Shown here piece after piece: positions 25,764 through 35,387 of a stretch of DNA of 64,000 bases (its first letter is position 1; every line of letters begins with the position of its first letter). A model generated the notes under the pieces. That model was not told the origin of the DNA, searched no databases, and saw nothing but the letters and a program-made list of their open reading frames with translations. The position numbers were made by a program, and so were the translations under genes. This DNA is from an uncultured Actinomycetes bacterium (GTDB taxonomy: Bacteria; Actinomycetota; Geothermincolia; Fen-727; JACVIW01), in contig CAKZLU010000033.1 in NCBI GenBank assembly GCA_937127245.1, positions 62,001-126,000 of the forward strand, given 5' to 3'.

Positions 25764-27749
25764 ATGGATCGAGAAAAAGTTAGGGTTTGTTTCTATCCGG
25801 AGAACAGATGCATAGAAGTGGATAAAGGCGAAAATCTGCTCCGGGCGGCAATGAAAGCAGATGTTCACATAAACGCTTCCTGCGGGGGTGAGGGTTACTG
25901 CGGCAAGTGCAGGGTTATCATCGAGAAGGGTGAGGTAAAGCAGAGGCTCCAGGTAAAACTCTCTCAGGAAGAAATAAAGCAGGGATACACGCTTGCTTGC
26001 TGCTCGACTGTTGAGTCAGATGTTGATGTTAGAATCCCCATAGAAAGCCAGATCGGAGACAAAGGGGTCCTGTTACGAAGACCCCCGATTCCTCTCAAAG
26101 GTTACACGCTTTCGGCTAAGGATTGGGCCGAGCGGCTGCCACAGTGGGAACTTAATCCCCCAACCGCCAAGTTCCACCTGATCCTCGATAAGCCTTCTTT
26201 GGAGGATAACATCAGTGACGCGGAAAGAATTAAGCGGGGGCTCGCAAAACTCGCCGACCTTAAAGACGTCGTTATTGATTATCCGATGCTTTCAGCGTTG
26301 CCGAGCATGGTAAGGGCGGCGAGTTTTGATGTCACGGTGACGGTCCTTGATCGCGGAATGGAGCAGAGGGCGGTAAGGCTTGAGAAGGGAGACACTACCC
26401 CGAGGCAGGCCGCCATCGCTATCGACCTTGGAACCACAACTGTTTCGGCCCAACTTATAGACCTTCAAACCGGCAGGGTTATTGCCGAAGCTTCCGATTA
26501 CAACGGTCAGATTTCGTACGGCGAGGATGTAATAACGAGGATTATCTATTCCACCCGTTCGACCGGGCTTGCCAAGCTTCAGTCCGCGGCGGTCAACACC
26601 ATATGGAACCTGATTCAGCAGATGGTAGAGAAGACCGGTATAGAGTTTTGCAGCATAACGCATTTGTGCATATCGGGAAACACGACGATGATTCATCTTT
26701 TGCTCGGTCTCGATCCGCGCTACATAAGGGTTGACCCATACATTCCAGCTGCCACTCATTTTCCTTGGATAAAGGCGAGCAATATTGGGATAAGAATAGC
26801 AAGCGGCGTATATTTAAGGTGTACCCCGTGCGTGGCTTCCTATGTTGGTGGGGATATTGTAGCCGGAGTGCTTGCCTCAGGAATGTTCAACTCCGAGAAA
26901 CTCACCCTCTATATAGATATTGGCACCAACGGTGAGATGGTTTTGGGGAACAAGGAATGGATGCTCTCATGTTCATGCTCGGCCGGACCGGCTTTTGAAG
27001 GTGCGGGGGTCAAGCACGGCATGCGTGCCACGCGTGGCGCTATCGAACAGGTGAGGATAAACGAAGTCACGAAGGAGCCCATGATCATAACGATCGGCAA
27101 CAGGCGTCCTATTGGGATATGCGGTTCCGGGTTGATTGATCTTTTGGCCGAACTTTTCCTGACAGGTGTGATAGATGAGAGGGGAAAGATTGACGTTGAC
27201 CTCGATACCCCGCGCACCAGGGTTGGGGAAAGCGGCAGCGAGTATGTTCTTGTCTGGGCCGATGAAAGCGGCACGAATCGAGACATAGTAATTACCGAAG
27301 CGGATATAGACAATTTGATGAGGGCGAAAGCCGCCGTTTACGCGGGAATTCAAATACTACTTCAGGAAGTGGGCATGAAAATCGAGGATGTCGAGGAGAT
27401 ACTCATTGCGGGCGCTTTCGGGAGATATCTCGAAATAGATAAGGCGATTATCATAGGGCTTCTTCCCGATGTGGACACTGAAAAGATAAAGTTTGTAGGT
27501 AACGGTTCACTTCTGGGAAGTTACCTGATGGCGCTTTCCAAGAATCTTATAAAAGAAGCTGACAGAATCGCCAACATGATGACCTATCTTGAGTTATCGG
27601 TCAATCCTCGTTTCATGGAGCAGTATGTTTCCGCTCTCTTTCTCCCGCACACCCACAAGGAGATGTTTCCCACAGTTCTCCAAAGGCTTGAGGAGGCAAG
27701 GGCGGCTGCGGGACTCGGTCCGCTCGAGAGAGGAAGTGAACTCTCTTGA
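25764..27749 (+). CDS. reductive activator of the corrinoid iron-sulfur protein (RACo, ASKHA ferredoxin)
   Basis: This 661-residue protein uses ATP to drive reduction of inactive Co(II) corrinoid in AcsCD back to Co(I). An N-terminal plant-type [2Fe-2S] ferredoxin domain holds C40, C46, C49 and a cysteine at 79/80 (ASCGGEGYCGKCR then LACCS). After a linker, the DUF4445 ASKHA-type ATPase domain shows AIDLGTTTVSAQLID, SGNTTMIHLLLG, DIGTNGEMVLG and the AGAFGRYLEIDKA segment. The length agrees with RACo of Carboxydothermus and ORF7 of Moorella. It overlaps cooC by four bases within the acs gene block. Confidence 0.93.
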   Translation: MDREKVRVCFYPENRCIEVDKGENLLRAAMKADVHINASCGGEGYCGKCRVIIEKGEVKQRLQVKLSQEEIKQGYTLACCSTVESDVDVRIPIESQIGDKGVLLRRPPIPLKGYTLSAKDWAERLPQWELNPPTAKFHLILDKPSLEDNISDAERIKRGLAKLADLKDVVIDYPMLSALPSMVRAASFDVTVTVLDRGMEQRAVRLEKGDTTPRQAAIAIDLGTTTVSAQLIDLQTGRVIAEASDYNGQISYGEDVITRIIYSTRSTGLAKLQSAAVNTIWNLIQQMVEKTGIEFCSITHLCISGNTTMIHLLLGLDPRYIRVDPYIPAATHFPWIKASNIGIRIASGVYLRCTPCVASYVGGDIVAGVLASGMFNSEKLTLYIDIGTNGEMVLGNKEWMLSCSCSAGPAFEGAGVKHGMRATRGAIEQVRINEVTKEPMIITIGNRRPIGICGSGLIDLLAELFLTGVIDERGKIDVDLDTPRTRVGESGSEYVLVWADESGTNRDIVITEADIDNLMRAKAAVYAGIQILLQEVGMKIEDVEEILIAGAFGRYLEIDKAIIIGLLPDVDTEKIKFVGNGSLLGSYLMALSKNLIKEADRIANMMTYLELSVNPRFMEQYVSALFLPHTHKEMFPTVLQRLEEARAAAGLGPLERGSELS

Positions 27750-28525
27750 GCACCACTATCGGGGTATCGGGTAAAGGCGGGGTTGGTAAAACCACTTTTG
27801 CTGCGTTAACCGTAATGCACCTTGTTGAAAACGGGCTTAAACCGGTGCTCGCCGTTGACGCGGACCCCAACAGCAACCTGCACATCATGCTGGGGGTGGA
27901 CCTTCCGTTCACCATCGGTGCGGTAAGGGAAGAGATGTCTGAGAAAATTCAAAGAGGCGAGCTTCCTGCGGGCATATCCAAGCAGGATATGCTCGAGATG
28001 CAGATAGAGCAGGCGCTCGTGGAGACGCCCGATTTTGACCTGATAAGCATGGGTCGTCCCGAGGGTCCTGGATGTTACTGCGCGATAAACAACATGCTAA
28101 GGCTGTTCTTGGACAGGTTGACCGATAGATATAGCTTTGTCGTGATCGACAATGAAGCCGGTATGGAACATTTAAGCAGAAGGACTACCAGAAGCGTGGA
28201 TTTCATGTACGTGATAAGCGACCCCTCTTCAAGAGGGCTACAAACCGCAATGAGAATAAGAGATCTCGCTATGGAGATGAAAATTGGCGTGAGCAGATTT
28301 TACCTGGTGGTTTCCAGAGTACGCGAGCCTTTAGGTCTTGAACTCGAGAAGGTGATCGAAGAGTCAAGGATGGATTTTGCGGGGATTGTTCCTGATGACC
28401 CGTTGATCGCGGATCTTGATGCTTCCGGTGTTTCCCTTAAAGGGCTGGATAAGGAATCGGCGGCTCTAGCCGCTGTTGGCGAGATACTTGACGGGACTGT
28501 TTTGTTTGCACGACAGCGGGAGTGA
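27746..28525 (+). CDS. cooC: CO dehydrogenase maturation ATPase (nickel insertion)
   Basis: This 259-residue MinD/ArsA-type ATPase has a deviant Walker A motif GKGGVGKTT (9-17), an AVDADPNSN switch and the CooC hallmark C-x-C (Cys110-Tyr-Cys112), through which dimers bind nickel. It should load nickel into the C-cluster of CODH or the A-cluster of acetyl-CoA synthase. It starts at TTG 27746, overlapping the RACo stop by four bases (TTGA). Some homologues in this position are called AcsF, the acetyl-CoA synthase maturation factor; sequence reading cannot separate the two roles. Confidence 0.92.
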   Translation: MSTTIGVSGKGGVGKTTFAALTVMHLVENGLKPVLAVDADPNSNLHIMLGVDLPFTIGAVREEMSEKIQRGELPAGISKQDMLEMQIEQALVETPDFDLISMGRPEGPGCYCAINNMLRLFLDRLTDRYSFVVIDNEAGMEHLSRRTTRSVDFMYVISDPSSRGLQTAMRIRDLAMEMKIGVSRFYLVVSRVREPLGLELEKVIEESRMDFAGIVPDDPLIADLDASGVSLKGLDKESAALAAVGEILDGTVLFARQRE

Positions 28526-28531
28526 TTAAGA

Positions 28532-29158
28532 ATGTATATTGAAGGAAGAATGCTTGATTTCCTGGACAAACTTGCATCAAGCTCTCCCGAACCAGGCGGA
28601 GGCGCGGTGAGCGCCTTGGTCGGCGCGCTGGGGGCTGCGCTTGTCAGTATGGTCGCAAATCTGACTTTGGGAAAAGAGAAATATGCTGACGTTCAGCACA
28701 GGATAGAGGAGGTTCTTGGGCAGAGCGAAGCTTTAAGGGCTCGATTGCAGAACCTGATTCAAAAAGACACCGAGGTTTACGCCGTGCTCGCAAAGGCGTT
28801 CAAGATGCCGAGGGAAACCGAGGAACAGAAACAAGAAAGGAAGCAAGCGGTCCAGTTAGCACTTAGGGAAGCAACAATGGTGCCCTTTGAGATTGCTCAG
28901 GCTTCTGTTGAGCTTGCGGAACTATCAGAGACCGCCGCTCTAATCGGGAACTTGAACGCCGTGAGCGACGCGGGAGTCGCGGCGATTCTTGCCGAGGCCG
29001 CGGGTCAGTGCGCGGCTTTGAACGTGAAAATAAACCTGGTAAGTATTGACGATAGTGCCTTCGTTGACGAGAAATGGAGCGCGATAAAAGATATACTAAT
29101 GCATTTGGGTGAGCTCCGAGAGAAGGTTGTGAAAATAACGTACGAGAAACTCGGTTGA
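28532..29158 (+). CDS. fchA: methenyltetrahydrofolate cyclohydrolase (FchA, FTCD C-terminal family)
   Basis: This 208-residue, mostly helical protein of the formiminotransferase-cyclodeaminase family converts 10-formyl-THF to 5,10-methenyl-THF. The SSSPEPGGGAVSALVGALGAAL segment near residues 16-37 and the ETAALIGNLNAVSDAGVAA segment near 130-148 are the family's conserved parts. It follows cooC by six bases and precedes folD by a few bases, with the folD ribosome site overlapping its stop. Its presence next to a FolD that lacks a key cyclohydrolase residue suggests that this is the main cyclohydrolase of the pathway. Confidence 0.93.
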   Translation: MYIEGRMLDFLDKLASSSPEPGGGAVSALVGALGAALVSMVANLTLGKEKYADVQHRIEEVLGQSEALRARLQNLIQKDTEVYAVLAKAFKMPRETEEQKQERKQAVQLALREATMVPFEIAQASVELAELSETAALIGNLNAVSDAGVAAILAEAAGQCAALNVKINLVSIDDSAFVDEKWSAIKDILMHLGELREKVVKITYEKLG

Positions 29159-29170
29159 GGAGGTATGAAA

Positions 29171-30082
29171 ATGGCACAAATTATTGATGGCAACGCTGTT
29201 GCCGAGGAAATCAAAAAGGAAATAATCGAGGAAACCGAGAAACTGAAGGCAAAAGGAATCACACCCGGTATTGCAACACTTCTTGTCGGTGATGATTTCG
29301 GCGCCAGAATGTATAGAGGGCAGGTGGAGAAGAACTGCCAGTCGGTCGGATTTAACTATTTCGATAAATCCCTTCCAGCTGATACCACCGAGGAGGAAGT
29401 GGTAAATATCGTCAAAGAGCTGAATGACGATCCCGCCGTGAGTGGAATTCTACCGCTCAGACCATTTCCTCCCCATGTTTCGGACTCAGCGGTGATAAAC
29501 ACGATAAGGGTTGATAAAGACATAGATTGCTTCCATCCGTTCAATATGGGAAGGCTTACTCTCGGTGAGCCGACCCTTGCGCCGTGCACCCCTTCGGCAT
29601 GCATTGAGTTGCTCGAGCGCGTTGGAATTGATTTTGAGGGTGCGGAAATAGTTGTCGTCGGGCACAGCAATATCGTTGGCAAACCGGTAGCGCTTCTTGC
29701 CTTGAACAGAAACGCGACTATCACCGTTACGCATATTTTCACCTCTCAGGCGGGGAATCTCGCGAAACACACAACCGGAGCCGACATATTGATAGTGGCT
29801 GCGGGTAAGGCGGGACTCATAACCCCGGACCTCGTAAAGGAAGGCGCGGTTGTGATTGATGTAGGGATTAACAGGGTGAAGGTTCTCGATGAAGAGGGTA
29901 ACCCGGTGCTTGATGAGAAGGGAAAACCTAAGACTAAGACTGTTGGAGACGTGGACTTCGAAAACGTGAAGGAAAAGGTAAAGGCGATAACGCCCGTTCC
30001 GGGTGGGGTGGGCGCCGTGACCAATATGATGCTTCTTAAAAACGCGTTGACCGCAGCTAAGATGCAGGCAGGAATTGAATGA
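29171..30082 (+). CDS. folD: methylenetetrahydrofolate dehydrogenase (FolD family, cyclohydrolase residue changed)
   Basis: This 303-residue FolD-family enzyme interconverts methylene-THF and methenyl-THF with NAD(P). The nucleotide motif VVVGHSNIVGKPVA and the C-terminal TPVPGGVGAVTNMMLL are standard. Aligned with E. coli FolD, Tyr50, Lys56 and Asp121 are kept (here Y48, K54, D119). The usual VQLPLP segment containing Gln98 is PLRPFP, so Gln98 is Leu96 here, and Lys54 is Val. Changes at Gln98 are known to damage cyclohydrolase activity. A short insertion of charged residues (EEGNPVLDEKGKPKTK) lies near residue 260. I chose ATG 29171 because GAGGAGG is seven bases upstream; ATG 29165 is too close. 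Confidence 0.92.
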   Translation: MAQIIDGNAVAEEIKKEIIEETEKLKAKGITPGIATLLVGDDFGARMYRGQVEKNCQSVGFNYFDKSLPADTTEEEVVNIVKELNDDPAVSGILPLRPFPPHVSDSAVINTIRVDKDIDCFHPFNMGRLTLGEPTLAPCTPSACIELLERVGIDFEGAEIVVVGHSNIVGKPVALLALNRNATITVTHIFTSQAGNLAKHTTGADILIVAAGKAGLITPDLVKEGAVVIDVGINRVKVLDEEGNPVLDEKGKPKTKTVGDVDFENVKEKVKAITPVPGGVGAVTNMMLLKNALTAAKMQAGIE

Positions 30083-30156
30083 TTTGGTCAACTCGCTGAA
30101 CTTGAGGGATGTCAATGAGCGCTTGAGTCAAAAAGAGTAGAAAGGAAGTGGAAGAT

Positions 30157-31095
30157 ATGGCTTTTGAATCGGTAAAGGAAACAACCGAGTCAAGAATAAG
30201 GGAAGTAGCCCTGGGGACAGGAGAGTTGAAGGTAGGCGGAGAGAATGTTCTTGCGTTTCATCTCTTCGAGGGCGAGATGCCCAATCGCCCTCTCATAGCC
30301 GTTGAGGTTTACGACTACTATCCCGAGGAATGGTCTGACGCGGTTAAGGAACCGCTTGCCGACGTGCTCTCTGATCCTGTTGCCTGGGCGAAAAAGGCTC
30401 AGGACGAGTGGGGAGCTGATTTGATCGCCTTAAGGCTTAAGAGCACTGATCCGAAGGGAATGGACAGATCGTTGGAAGAAGCAGTCGAGACCGTTAAAGC
30501 TGTCGTTGACGCTGTGAACATTCCGGTGATGATCTACGGGTCTGAGGATGTCGAAAAAGATGGCGAGGTTATGAAGGCGGTTGCAGCGGCATGCGAAGGC
30601 AAAAATGTGATTATCGGACCCGCGCTCGAGGATAATTACAAGACCATAGGCGCCGCGGCCATTGGATACAATCATACTGTTGCCGCAAAGACCCCGATTG
30701 ACGTAAATCTTGCCAAACAGCTAAACATTCTGCTTTCGAACCTCGGCGTAGATACTGAAAAGATCCTGATTGACCCGACAACCGGTGCGCTCGGCTACGG
30801 TCTTGAATACACATACTCGGTCATGGAAAGGCTTAAGATAGCCGCACTGAGGCAAGATGACTCGATGACCCAGATGCCCCTTATTGCCGATGTCGGTACC
30901 GAAGTATGGAAAGCAAAAGAGGCGAAGACTCCGGCAAGTGAGGAACCATTGTGGGGAGACGAGAAGAAGAGAGGCGTGATCTGGGAGATAGTGACAGCCA
31001 CGGCGCTGCTCATGGCTGGAGCTGACATTGTAATAATGAGGCACCCGGATGCCATAAAGGCAGTAAGGAAAGTTATTGACAATATGTTGTCATAG
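30157..31095 (+). CDS. acsD: corrinoid iron-sulfur protein small subunit
   Basis: This 312-residue TIM-barrel subunit pairs with AcsC to form the corrinoid iron-sulfur protein, which carries the methyl group from methyl-THF to acetyl-CoA synthase. The AVEVYDYYPEEW, GADLIALRLKSTDP, ALEDNYKTIGAAAIGYNHTV and LIADVGTEVWKAKE segments match AcsD/CdhD. ATG 30157 is preferred because AAAGGAAG lies eight bases upstream; GTG 30148 overlaps that site. A small GC hairpin right after the stop separates it from cooS. Confidence 0.95.
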   Translation: MAFESVKETTESRIREVALGTGELKVGGENVLAFHLFEGEMPNRPLIAVEVYDYYPEEWSDAVKEPLADVLSDPVAWAKKAQDEWGADLIALRLKSTDPKGMDRSLEEAVETVKAVVDAVNIPVMIYGSEDVEKDGEVMKAVAAACEGKNVIIGPALEDNYKTIGAAAIGYNHTVAAKTPIDVNLAKQLNILLSNLGVDTEKILIDPTTGALGYGLEYTYSVMERLKIAALRQDDSMTQMPLIADVGTEVWKAKEAKTPASEEPLWGDEKKRGVIWEIVTATALLMAGADIVIMRHPDAIKAVRKVIDNMLS

Positions 31096-31114
31096 CCCCG
31101 GCTAGTTTCCGGGG
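31096..31114 (+). other. small GC-rich hairpin between acsD and cooS
   Basis: CCCCGG (31096-31101) and CCGGGG (31109-31114) pair perfectly across seven bases, directly after the acsD stop. No T run follows. Like the hairpin after fhs, it may mark an mRNA processing or stability boundary. Confidence 0.55.
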
Positions 31115-31150
31115 AAGATAGGCTCAAGAAGGGCAAGGAGTTGATGAAGT

Positions 31151-33106
31151 GTGGTTGATTTCAGCGAAAAGACTGCGTGCGAAGCAAGCATAGAGATGCT
31201 CAAAAAAGCATCTGAAGAAAGCTACGATACCGCTTTCAGCAGGGTTGACACCATGAAGGAATGCACCATTGGGGCAAGCGGCATATGCTGCAAGAACTGC
31301 TCTATGGGTCCGTGCAGGTTGACACCTCCAAAGAAGGAAGGCGAACCCGAAAAGAGAGGCATATGCGGTGTTACGCCGGAGGTGGTAGCCGCGAGAAACT
31401 TTTTGCGCATGGTGGCGGCCGGAACGGCGGCGCACTCCGACCACGGACGCGCTGTCGCCCATACACTTGTTCTTGCGGCAAAGGGTGAGGCTGAGGGCTA
31501 CCAGATCAAGGACAGGATAAAACTGCTCGAGGTTGCAGCAGACTTGGGTGTTCGGGTTGATGACCGCAGCGATGAGGAGATAGCCCTTGAGGTAGGCGAA
31601 AAATGCCTCGCCATGTTCGGGCAGCAGGAGGGCGAGTTGGCTTTCGCTCAGAGAGCGCCCGAGCCGAGAAAGGAGATATGGAGAAAACTCGGTGTTTTTC
31701 CCAGGGGCATAGACCGCGAGGTAGTGGAGGCGATGCATCGATCCTCGATAGGTGTTGACCAGGAGATGGAAAACATCATACGTCAGGCTTCCCGCTGCGC
31801 GCTGGCTGATGGCTGGGGCGGTTCGATGATTGGAACGGAGCTTCAGGACATCCTTTTCGGGACGCCGACTCCCCTTAAGTCAAAAATAAATCTGGGTGTT
31901 CTTGAGGAGGATCAGGTCAACATCATAGTCCACGGACATGAGCCGATCCTTTCTGAGATGATACTGCTTGCCAGCCAGAGCGAGGACATGATTCAGAAAG
32001 CCAAAGAAAAGGGAGCGAAAGGCATAAATATCGCGGGTATATGCTGTACCGCAAACGAGATCCTTTCCAGGCACGGAATACCCATAGCCGGCAATGTTCT
32101 TCAGCAGGAACTCGCGATCATAACAGGTGCGGTTGATCTGATGGTCGTGGACGTTCAGTGCGTGTATCAGGCAATCGGAGAACTTTCTCAATGCTTCCAT
32201 ACGAAGATTGTCACTACAAGCCCGAAGGCTAAGATGCCTCTTGCTGAACATGTGGAGTTCCACGAAGAGCATGGACTTTCAATAGCCAAAAAGATTGTGG
32301 AGATGGCAATTGAAAACTACCCAAACAGAGGAAGGGTGGACATCCCCAAAAAGACGAGTGAGTTCATAGCAGGCTATGACCACGAATACATAAACTACAT
32401 GCTCGGCGGCAGATTCAGGGCGTCGTACAGACCTCTGAATGACGGTGTTATTGATGGAAGGATAAGGGGTGTTGTTGGTGTTGTTGGCTGTTCCAACCCC
32501 CGCGTTCCTCACGAAGCCGTTCACGCTCGCGTGGTTCAGGAACTCGTGGCAAATGGATGCTTGGTTGTAATGACAGGGTGCGCAGCTCAGGCGGTTGCCA
32601 AGACCGGTCTCATGACGCCGGAGGCCGCTTACATAGAAGGCGTAATGCCCAAAGGTTTAAGGGAGATCTGTGAGGCTGTTGGAATACCGCCGGTACTGCA
32701 CGCTGGGTCTTGCGTGGACAACAGCAGAATTCTGATCTCTTTGACCAACATGGTTAAGGAAGGCGGACTCGGTAATGACATCTCGGATCTTCCCGCTGCT
32801 GGGTGCGCGCCTGAGTGGATGAGCGAAAAAGCTGTCGCAATAGGTCACTATTTCGTGACTTCAGGAGCGTATACCGTTTTCGGCGCGAGGTGGCCTACAT
32901 ACGGTAGCCAGACTCTCACCGATTATTTGTTCAAGGGATTGCTGGACCTCTACGGCAACACTTGGGACCATGAGCCTGACCCTGAAAAGATGGTTGGAAA
33001 ATTGCTCAACAAGATTGACATGGCAAGGGAGGCTCTTGGAATTCACGCCAAACGCGAGCGAGTGCTTTACGACATGGCAATGAGGCGTGAGCTTGGAATT
33101 GAGTAG
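31151..33106 (+). CDS. cooS: carbon monoxide dehydrogenase catalytic subunit (Ni-CODH)
   Basis: This 651-residue enzyme reduces CO2 to CO at a Ni-4Fe-4S C-cluster and feeds CO through a tunnel to acetyl-CoA synthase. The B/D-cluster cysteines are in KECTIGASGICCKNCSMGPC. Each C-cluster ligand region is intact: the His of IIVHGHEP, and cysteines in AGICCTANE, VDVQCVYQ, VVGCSNPR, MTGCAAQ and HAGSCVDN. The GTG 31151 start follows AAGGAG by nine bases. As the acsB partner it corresponds to AcsA of Moorella. Confidence 0.96.
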   Translation: MVDFSEKTACEASIEMLKKASEESYDTAFSRVDTMKECTIGASGICCKNCSMGPCRLTPPKKEGEPEKRGICGVTPEVVAARNFLRMVAAGTAAHSDHGRAVAHTLVLAAKGEAEGYQIKDRIKLLEVAADLGVRVDDRSDEEIALEVGEKCLAMFGQQEGELAFAQRAPEPRKEIWRKLGVFPRGIDREVVEAMHRSSIGVDQEMENIIRQASRCALADGWGGSMIGTELQDILFGTPTPLKSKINLGVLEEDQVNIIVHGHEPILSEMILLASQSEDMIQKAKEKGAKGINIAGICCTANEILSRHGIPIAGNVLQQELAIITGAVDLMVVDVQCVYQAIGELSQCFHTKIVTTSPKAKMPLAEHVEFHEEHGLSIAKKIVEMAIENYPNRGRVDIPKKTSEFIAGYDHEYINYMLGGRFRASYRPLNDGVIDGRIRGVVGVVGCSNPRVPHEAVHARVVQELVANGCLVVMTGCAAQAVAKTGLMTPEAAYIEGVMPKGLREICEAVGIPPVLHAGSCVDNSRILISLTNMVKEGGLGNDISDLPAAGCAPEWMSEKAVAIGHYFVTSGAYTVFGARWPTYGSQTLTDYLFKGLLDLYGNTWDHEPDPEKMVGKLLNKIDMAREALGIHAKRERVLYDMAMRRELGIE

Positions 33107-33153
33107 GAAAGAATTCGGCTTGAGGAAGTCGGAAAGACCAAGGAGGAGTTTGT

Positions 33154-35334
33154 ATGTCGAAGATCATCGCAAGTGCTGCAATCAGGGGAGCGCACGCCAT
33201 ACATGAGAGAGTATCTGCTCGTCTTGAGCAGGCTTTGGAGAAGTATGGTCCAAACCAGGAGATCGGATTCCCGAATACCGCTTATTATCTTCCAATCATT
33301 TACGGGATAACCGGTGAAAAAGTGGAGAAGCTCGGCGATTGCCCGAAAATAATGAAAATTGCCGAAGATCTTCTGGCGCCTGTACCTTCGGATAGGCTGT
33401 GGACGCCTTACCTCGGGCCTGCTCTTGACGCGGGTATGGCGACTCTCTTCATGGAGGAGATAGAAGAGGCTATTAAGTATGTGGACGGACCCAATCCGGT
33501 TGATGGCATATGGCTCGGCGCCGCGGATGACGTAATCATGAGGGAGAGAGGAGTCGAGTTCGTTGACGGAACTGCTCCGGGATTCTGCGCTCTGCTTGGA
33601 TCGGCGCCGGATCCTGAGACAGCTGAAAAAATCGTTAAAGAACTTCAGGAGAAGAATCTCTACATATGGACTTCTGCCCACCACAACGGAACAACGGTGG
33701 CCGAACAGCTCGACAGCCTCGGGGTTCAGTTGGGGTGGGAGACAAGAATAGTCCCGTACGGTAGAGAGGTTAGCTCTGTGGTCTATTCGCTCGGATTTGC
33801 CGCCCGCGCGGCAATGAGCTTCGGCGGAGCCAAACCTGGAGATTACCGCAAGGTTCTTCTCTACAACAAGAACAGGATTTTCGCGTTCGTCATAGCGCTC
33901 GGGGAAGTGACAGACGAATGGTATGCCAACGCCGCTGGAGCCATTAACTACGGTTTCCCGACGATCGCCGACACTCCGATACCGGAAATTCTCCCCACGG
34001 GTATATGTACATACGAGCACGTGGTTTCAAACATTCCGCACGATGAGATCGTTCAAAAAGCGATCGAAGTCAGAGGTCTCAAGATACAGATTACAAAGGT
34101 TCCCATTCCTGTGGCGTACGGTCCGGCGTTTGAGGGCGAGAGGATTCGCAAAGAAGATATGTATGTGCAGTTCGGAGGGAATATCACGCCCGTCTTTGAG
34201 TTTGTAGAGATGAAGGAAATGGACGAGGTCACGGATGGGAAGATCGAAGTGGTAGGTCCAGAAATCGACGATGTGGAACCCGGATCTGCGCTTCCGCTCG
34301 GAATCGTTGTACATGTGGCCGGTCGAAAGATGCAGGAGGATTTCGAGTCGATTCTCGAGCGTCAGTGTCACTATCTTATAAACGGCGCAGAGGGCGTGTG
34401 GCACATGGGTCAAAGGGATATCGTCTGGACAAGGATAAGCAAGAAGGCAAAGGAGAAAGGTTTCAAGATAAAGGACTACGGGACCATACTCCATGCCAAA
34501 CTGAAGAGCGATTTCCCGTCCATCGTTGATAAAGTGCAGGTGACGATATACACGACTGAGAAAGACGTGCTTGAACTGCAGGAGATAGCCAGGGCTAAAT
34601 ACCATTACAGGGATGAGAGGACCGCGGGAATGACCGACGAGAGCGTTGATATTTTCTACTCCTGCACTCTCTGTCAGTCATTCGCACCTACCCACGTGTG
34701 TATAGTGACTCCGGAAAGGCTTGGTCTTTGCGGGGCTTACAACTGGCTTGACTGTAAAGCATCCTACGAAATTGACCCGACCGGTCCAAACCAGCCTGTT
34801 GAAAAGGGTGAATGCCTTGACATGGTCAAGGGGGAGTTTGTCAACGTAAGCGAGTACGTGAAAGCCAAATCCGGTGGGAAAGTTGAAAGGGTAAATCTAT
34901 ATACCATGATGGAAAACCCGATGACTTCATGCGGATGCTTCGAATGCATTATAGCGCTACTGCCTCTGTGCAACGGGATAATGATTGTGAACCGCGAGTT
35001 CGCTGGTATGACACCGTGCGGAATGACGTTCTCGACTCTTGCCGGGTCAGTAGGCGGCGGGAACGTCACACCTGGTTTCATGGGCATCGGAAAAGTTTAC
35101 ATAACCAGCAAGAAGTTCATCAGCGCCGACGGCGGATTCCACAGAATAGTATGGATGCCGAAGGAACTGAAGAAGACGTTGGCCGAGCAGCTCAAGAAAA
35201 GGGCTGAGGAACTGGGAACTCCGGATTTCATTGAAAAAATAGCGGATGAGGACGTTGGAGTGACCGAAGAAGAGATTCTTCCATGGCTTGAGGAAAAGGG
35301 ACACCCGGCTCTCACCATGGAACCCATGATGTAG
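33154..35334 (+). CDS. acsB: acetyl-CoA synthase (CO dehydrogenase/acetyl-CoA synthase alpha subunit)
   Basis: This 726-residue enzyme joins CO, the methyl group of the corrinoid protein and CoA. The A-cluster ligands are intact: the cysteines of YSCTLCQSF, THVCIVTPERLGLC and, for the distal nickel, the CGC motif in NPMTSCGCFECI. Its length equals that of bacterial AcsB including the N-terminal CODH-binding domain, unlike the shorter archaeal CdhC. The start is ATG 33154 with CAAGGAGGAG upstream. The gene lies between cooS and acsC. Confidence 0.97.
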   Translation: MSKIIASAAIRGAHAIHERVSARLEQALEKYGPNQEIGFPNTAYYLPIIYGITGEKVEKLGDCPKIMKIAEDLLAPVPSDRLWTPYLGPALDAGMATLFMEEIEEAIKYVDGPNPVDGIWLGAADDVIMRERGVEFVDGTAPGFCALLGSAPDPETAEKIVKELQEKNLYIWTSAHHNGTTVAEQLDSLGVQLGWETRIVPYGREVSSVVYSLGFAARAAMSFGGAKPGDYRKVLLYNKNRIFAFVIALGEVTDEWYANAAGAINYGFPTIADTPIPEILPTGICTYEHVVSNIPHDEIVQKAIEVRGLKIQITKVPIPVAYGPAFEGERIRKEDMYVQFGGNITPVFEFVEMKEMDEVTDGKIEVVGPEIDDVEPGSALPLGIVVHVAGRKMQEDFESILERQCHYLINGAEGVWHMGQRDIVWTRISKKAKEKGFKIKDYGTILHAKLKSDFPSIVDKVQVTIYTTEKDVLELQEIARAKYHYRDERTAGMTDESVDIFYSCTLCQSFAPTHVCIVTPERLGLCGAYNWLDCKASYEIDPTGPNQPVEKGECLDMVKGEFVNVSEYVKAKSGGKVERVNLYTMMENPMTSCGCFECIIALLPLCNGIMIVNREFAGMTPCGMTFSTLAGSVGGGNVTPGFMGIGKVYITSKKFISADGGFHRIVWMPKELKKTLAEQLKKRAEELGTPDFIEKIADEDVGVTEEEILPWLEEKGHPALTMEPMM

Positions 35335-35387
35335 TGAATCGGAAATAGGAACCTGTTATATGTTGGCATGAGGAAAGGAGAAGGAAG

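Noticed and set aside
27747-28532. cooC as a general MinD-like or nitrogenase iron protein
   Set aside because: The C-x-C motif and the position between RACo and fchA in the acs block favour the CooC/AcsF nickel ATPase.
33067-34020. Long minus-strand frame opposite acsB
   Set aside because: It lies antisense to the conserved acetyl-CoA synthase sequence and looks like a by-product of codon bias.
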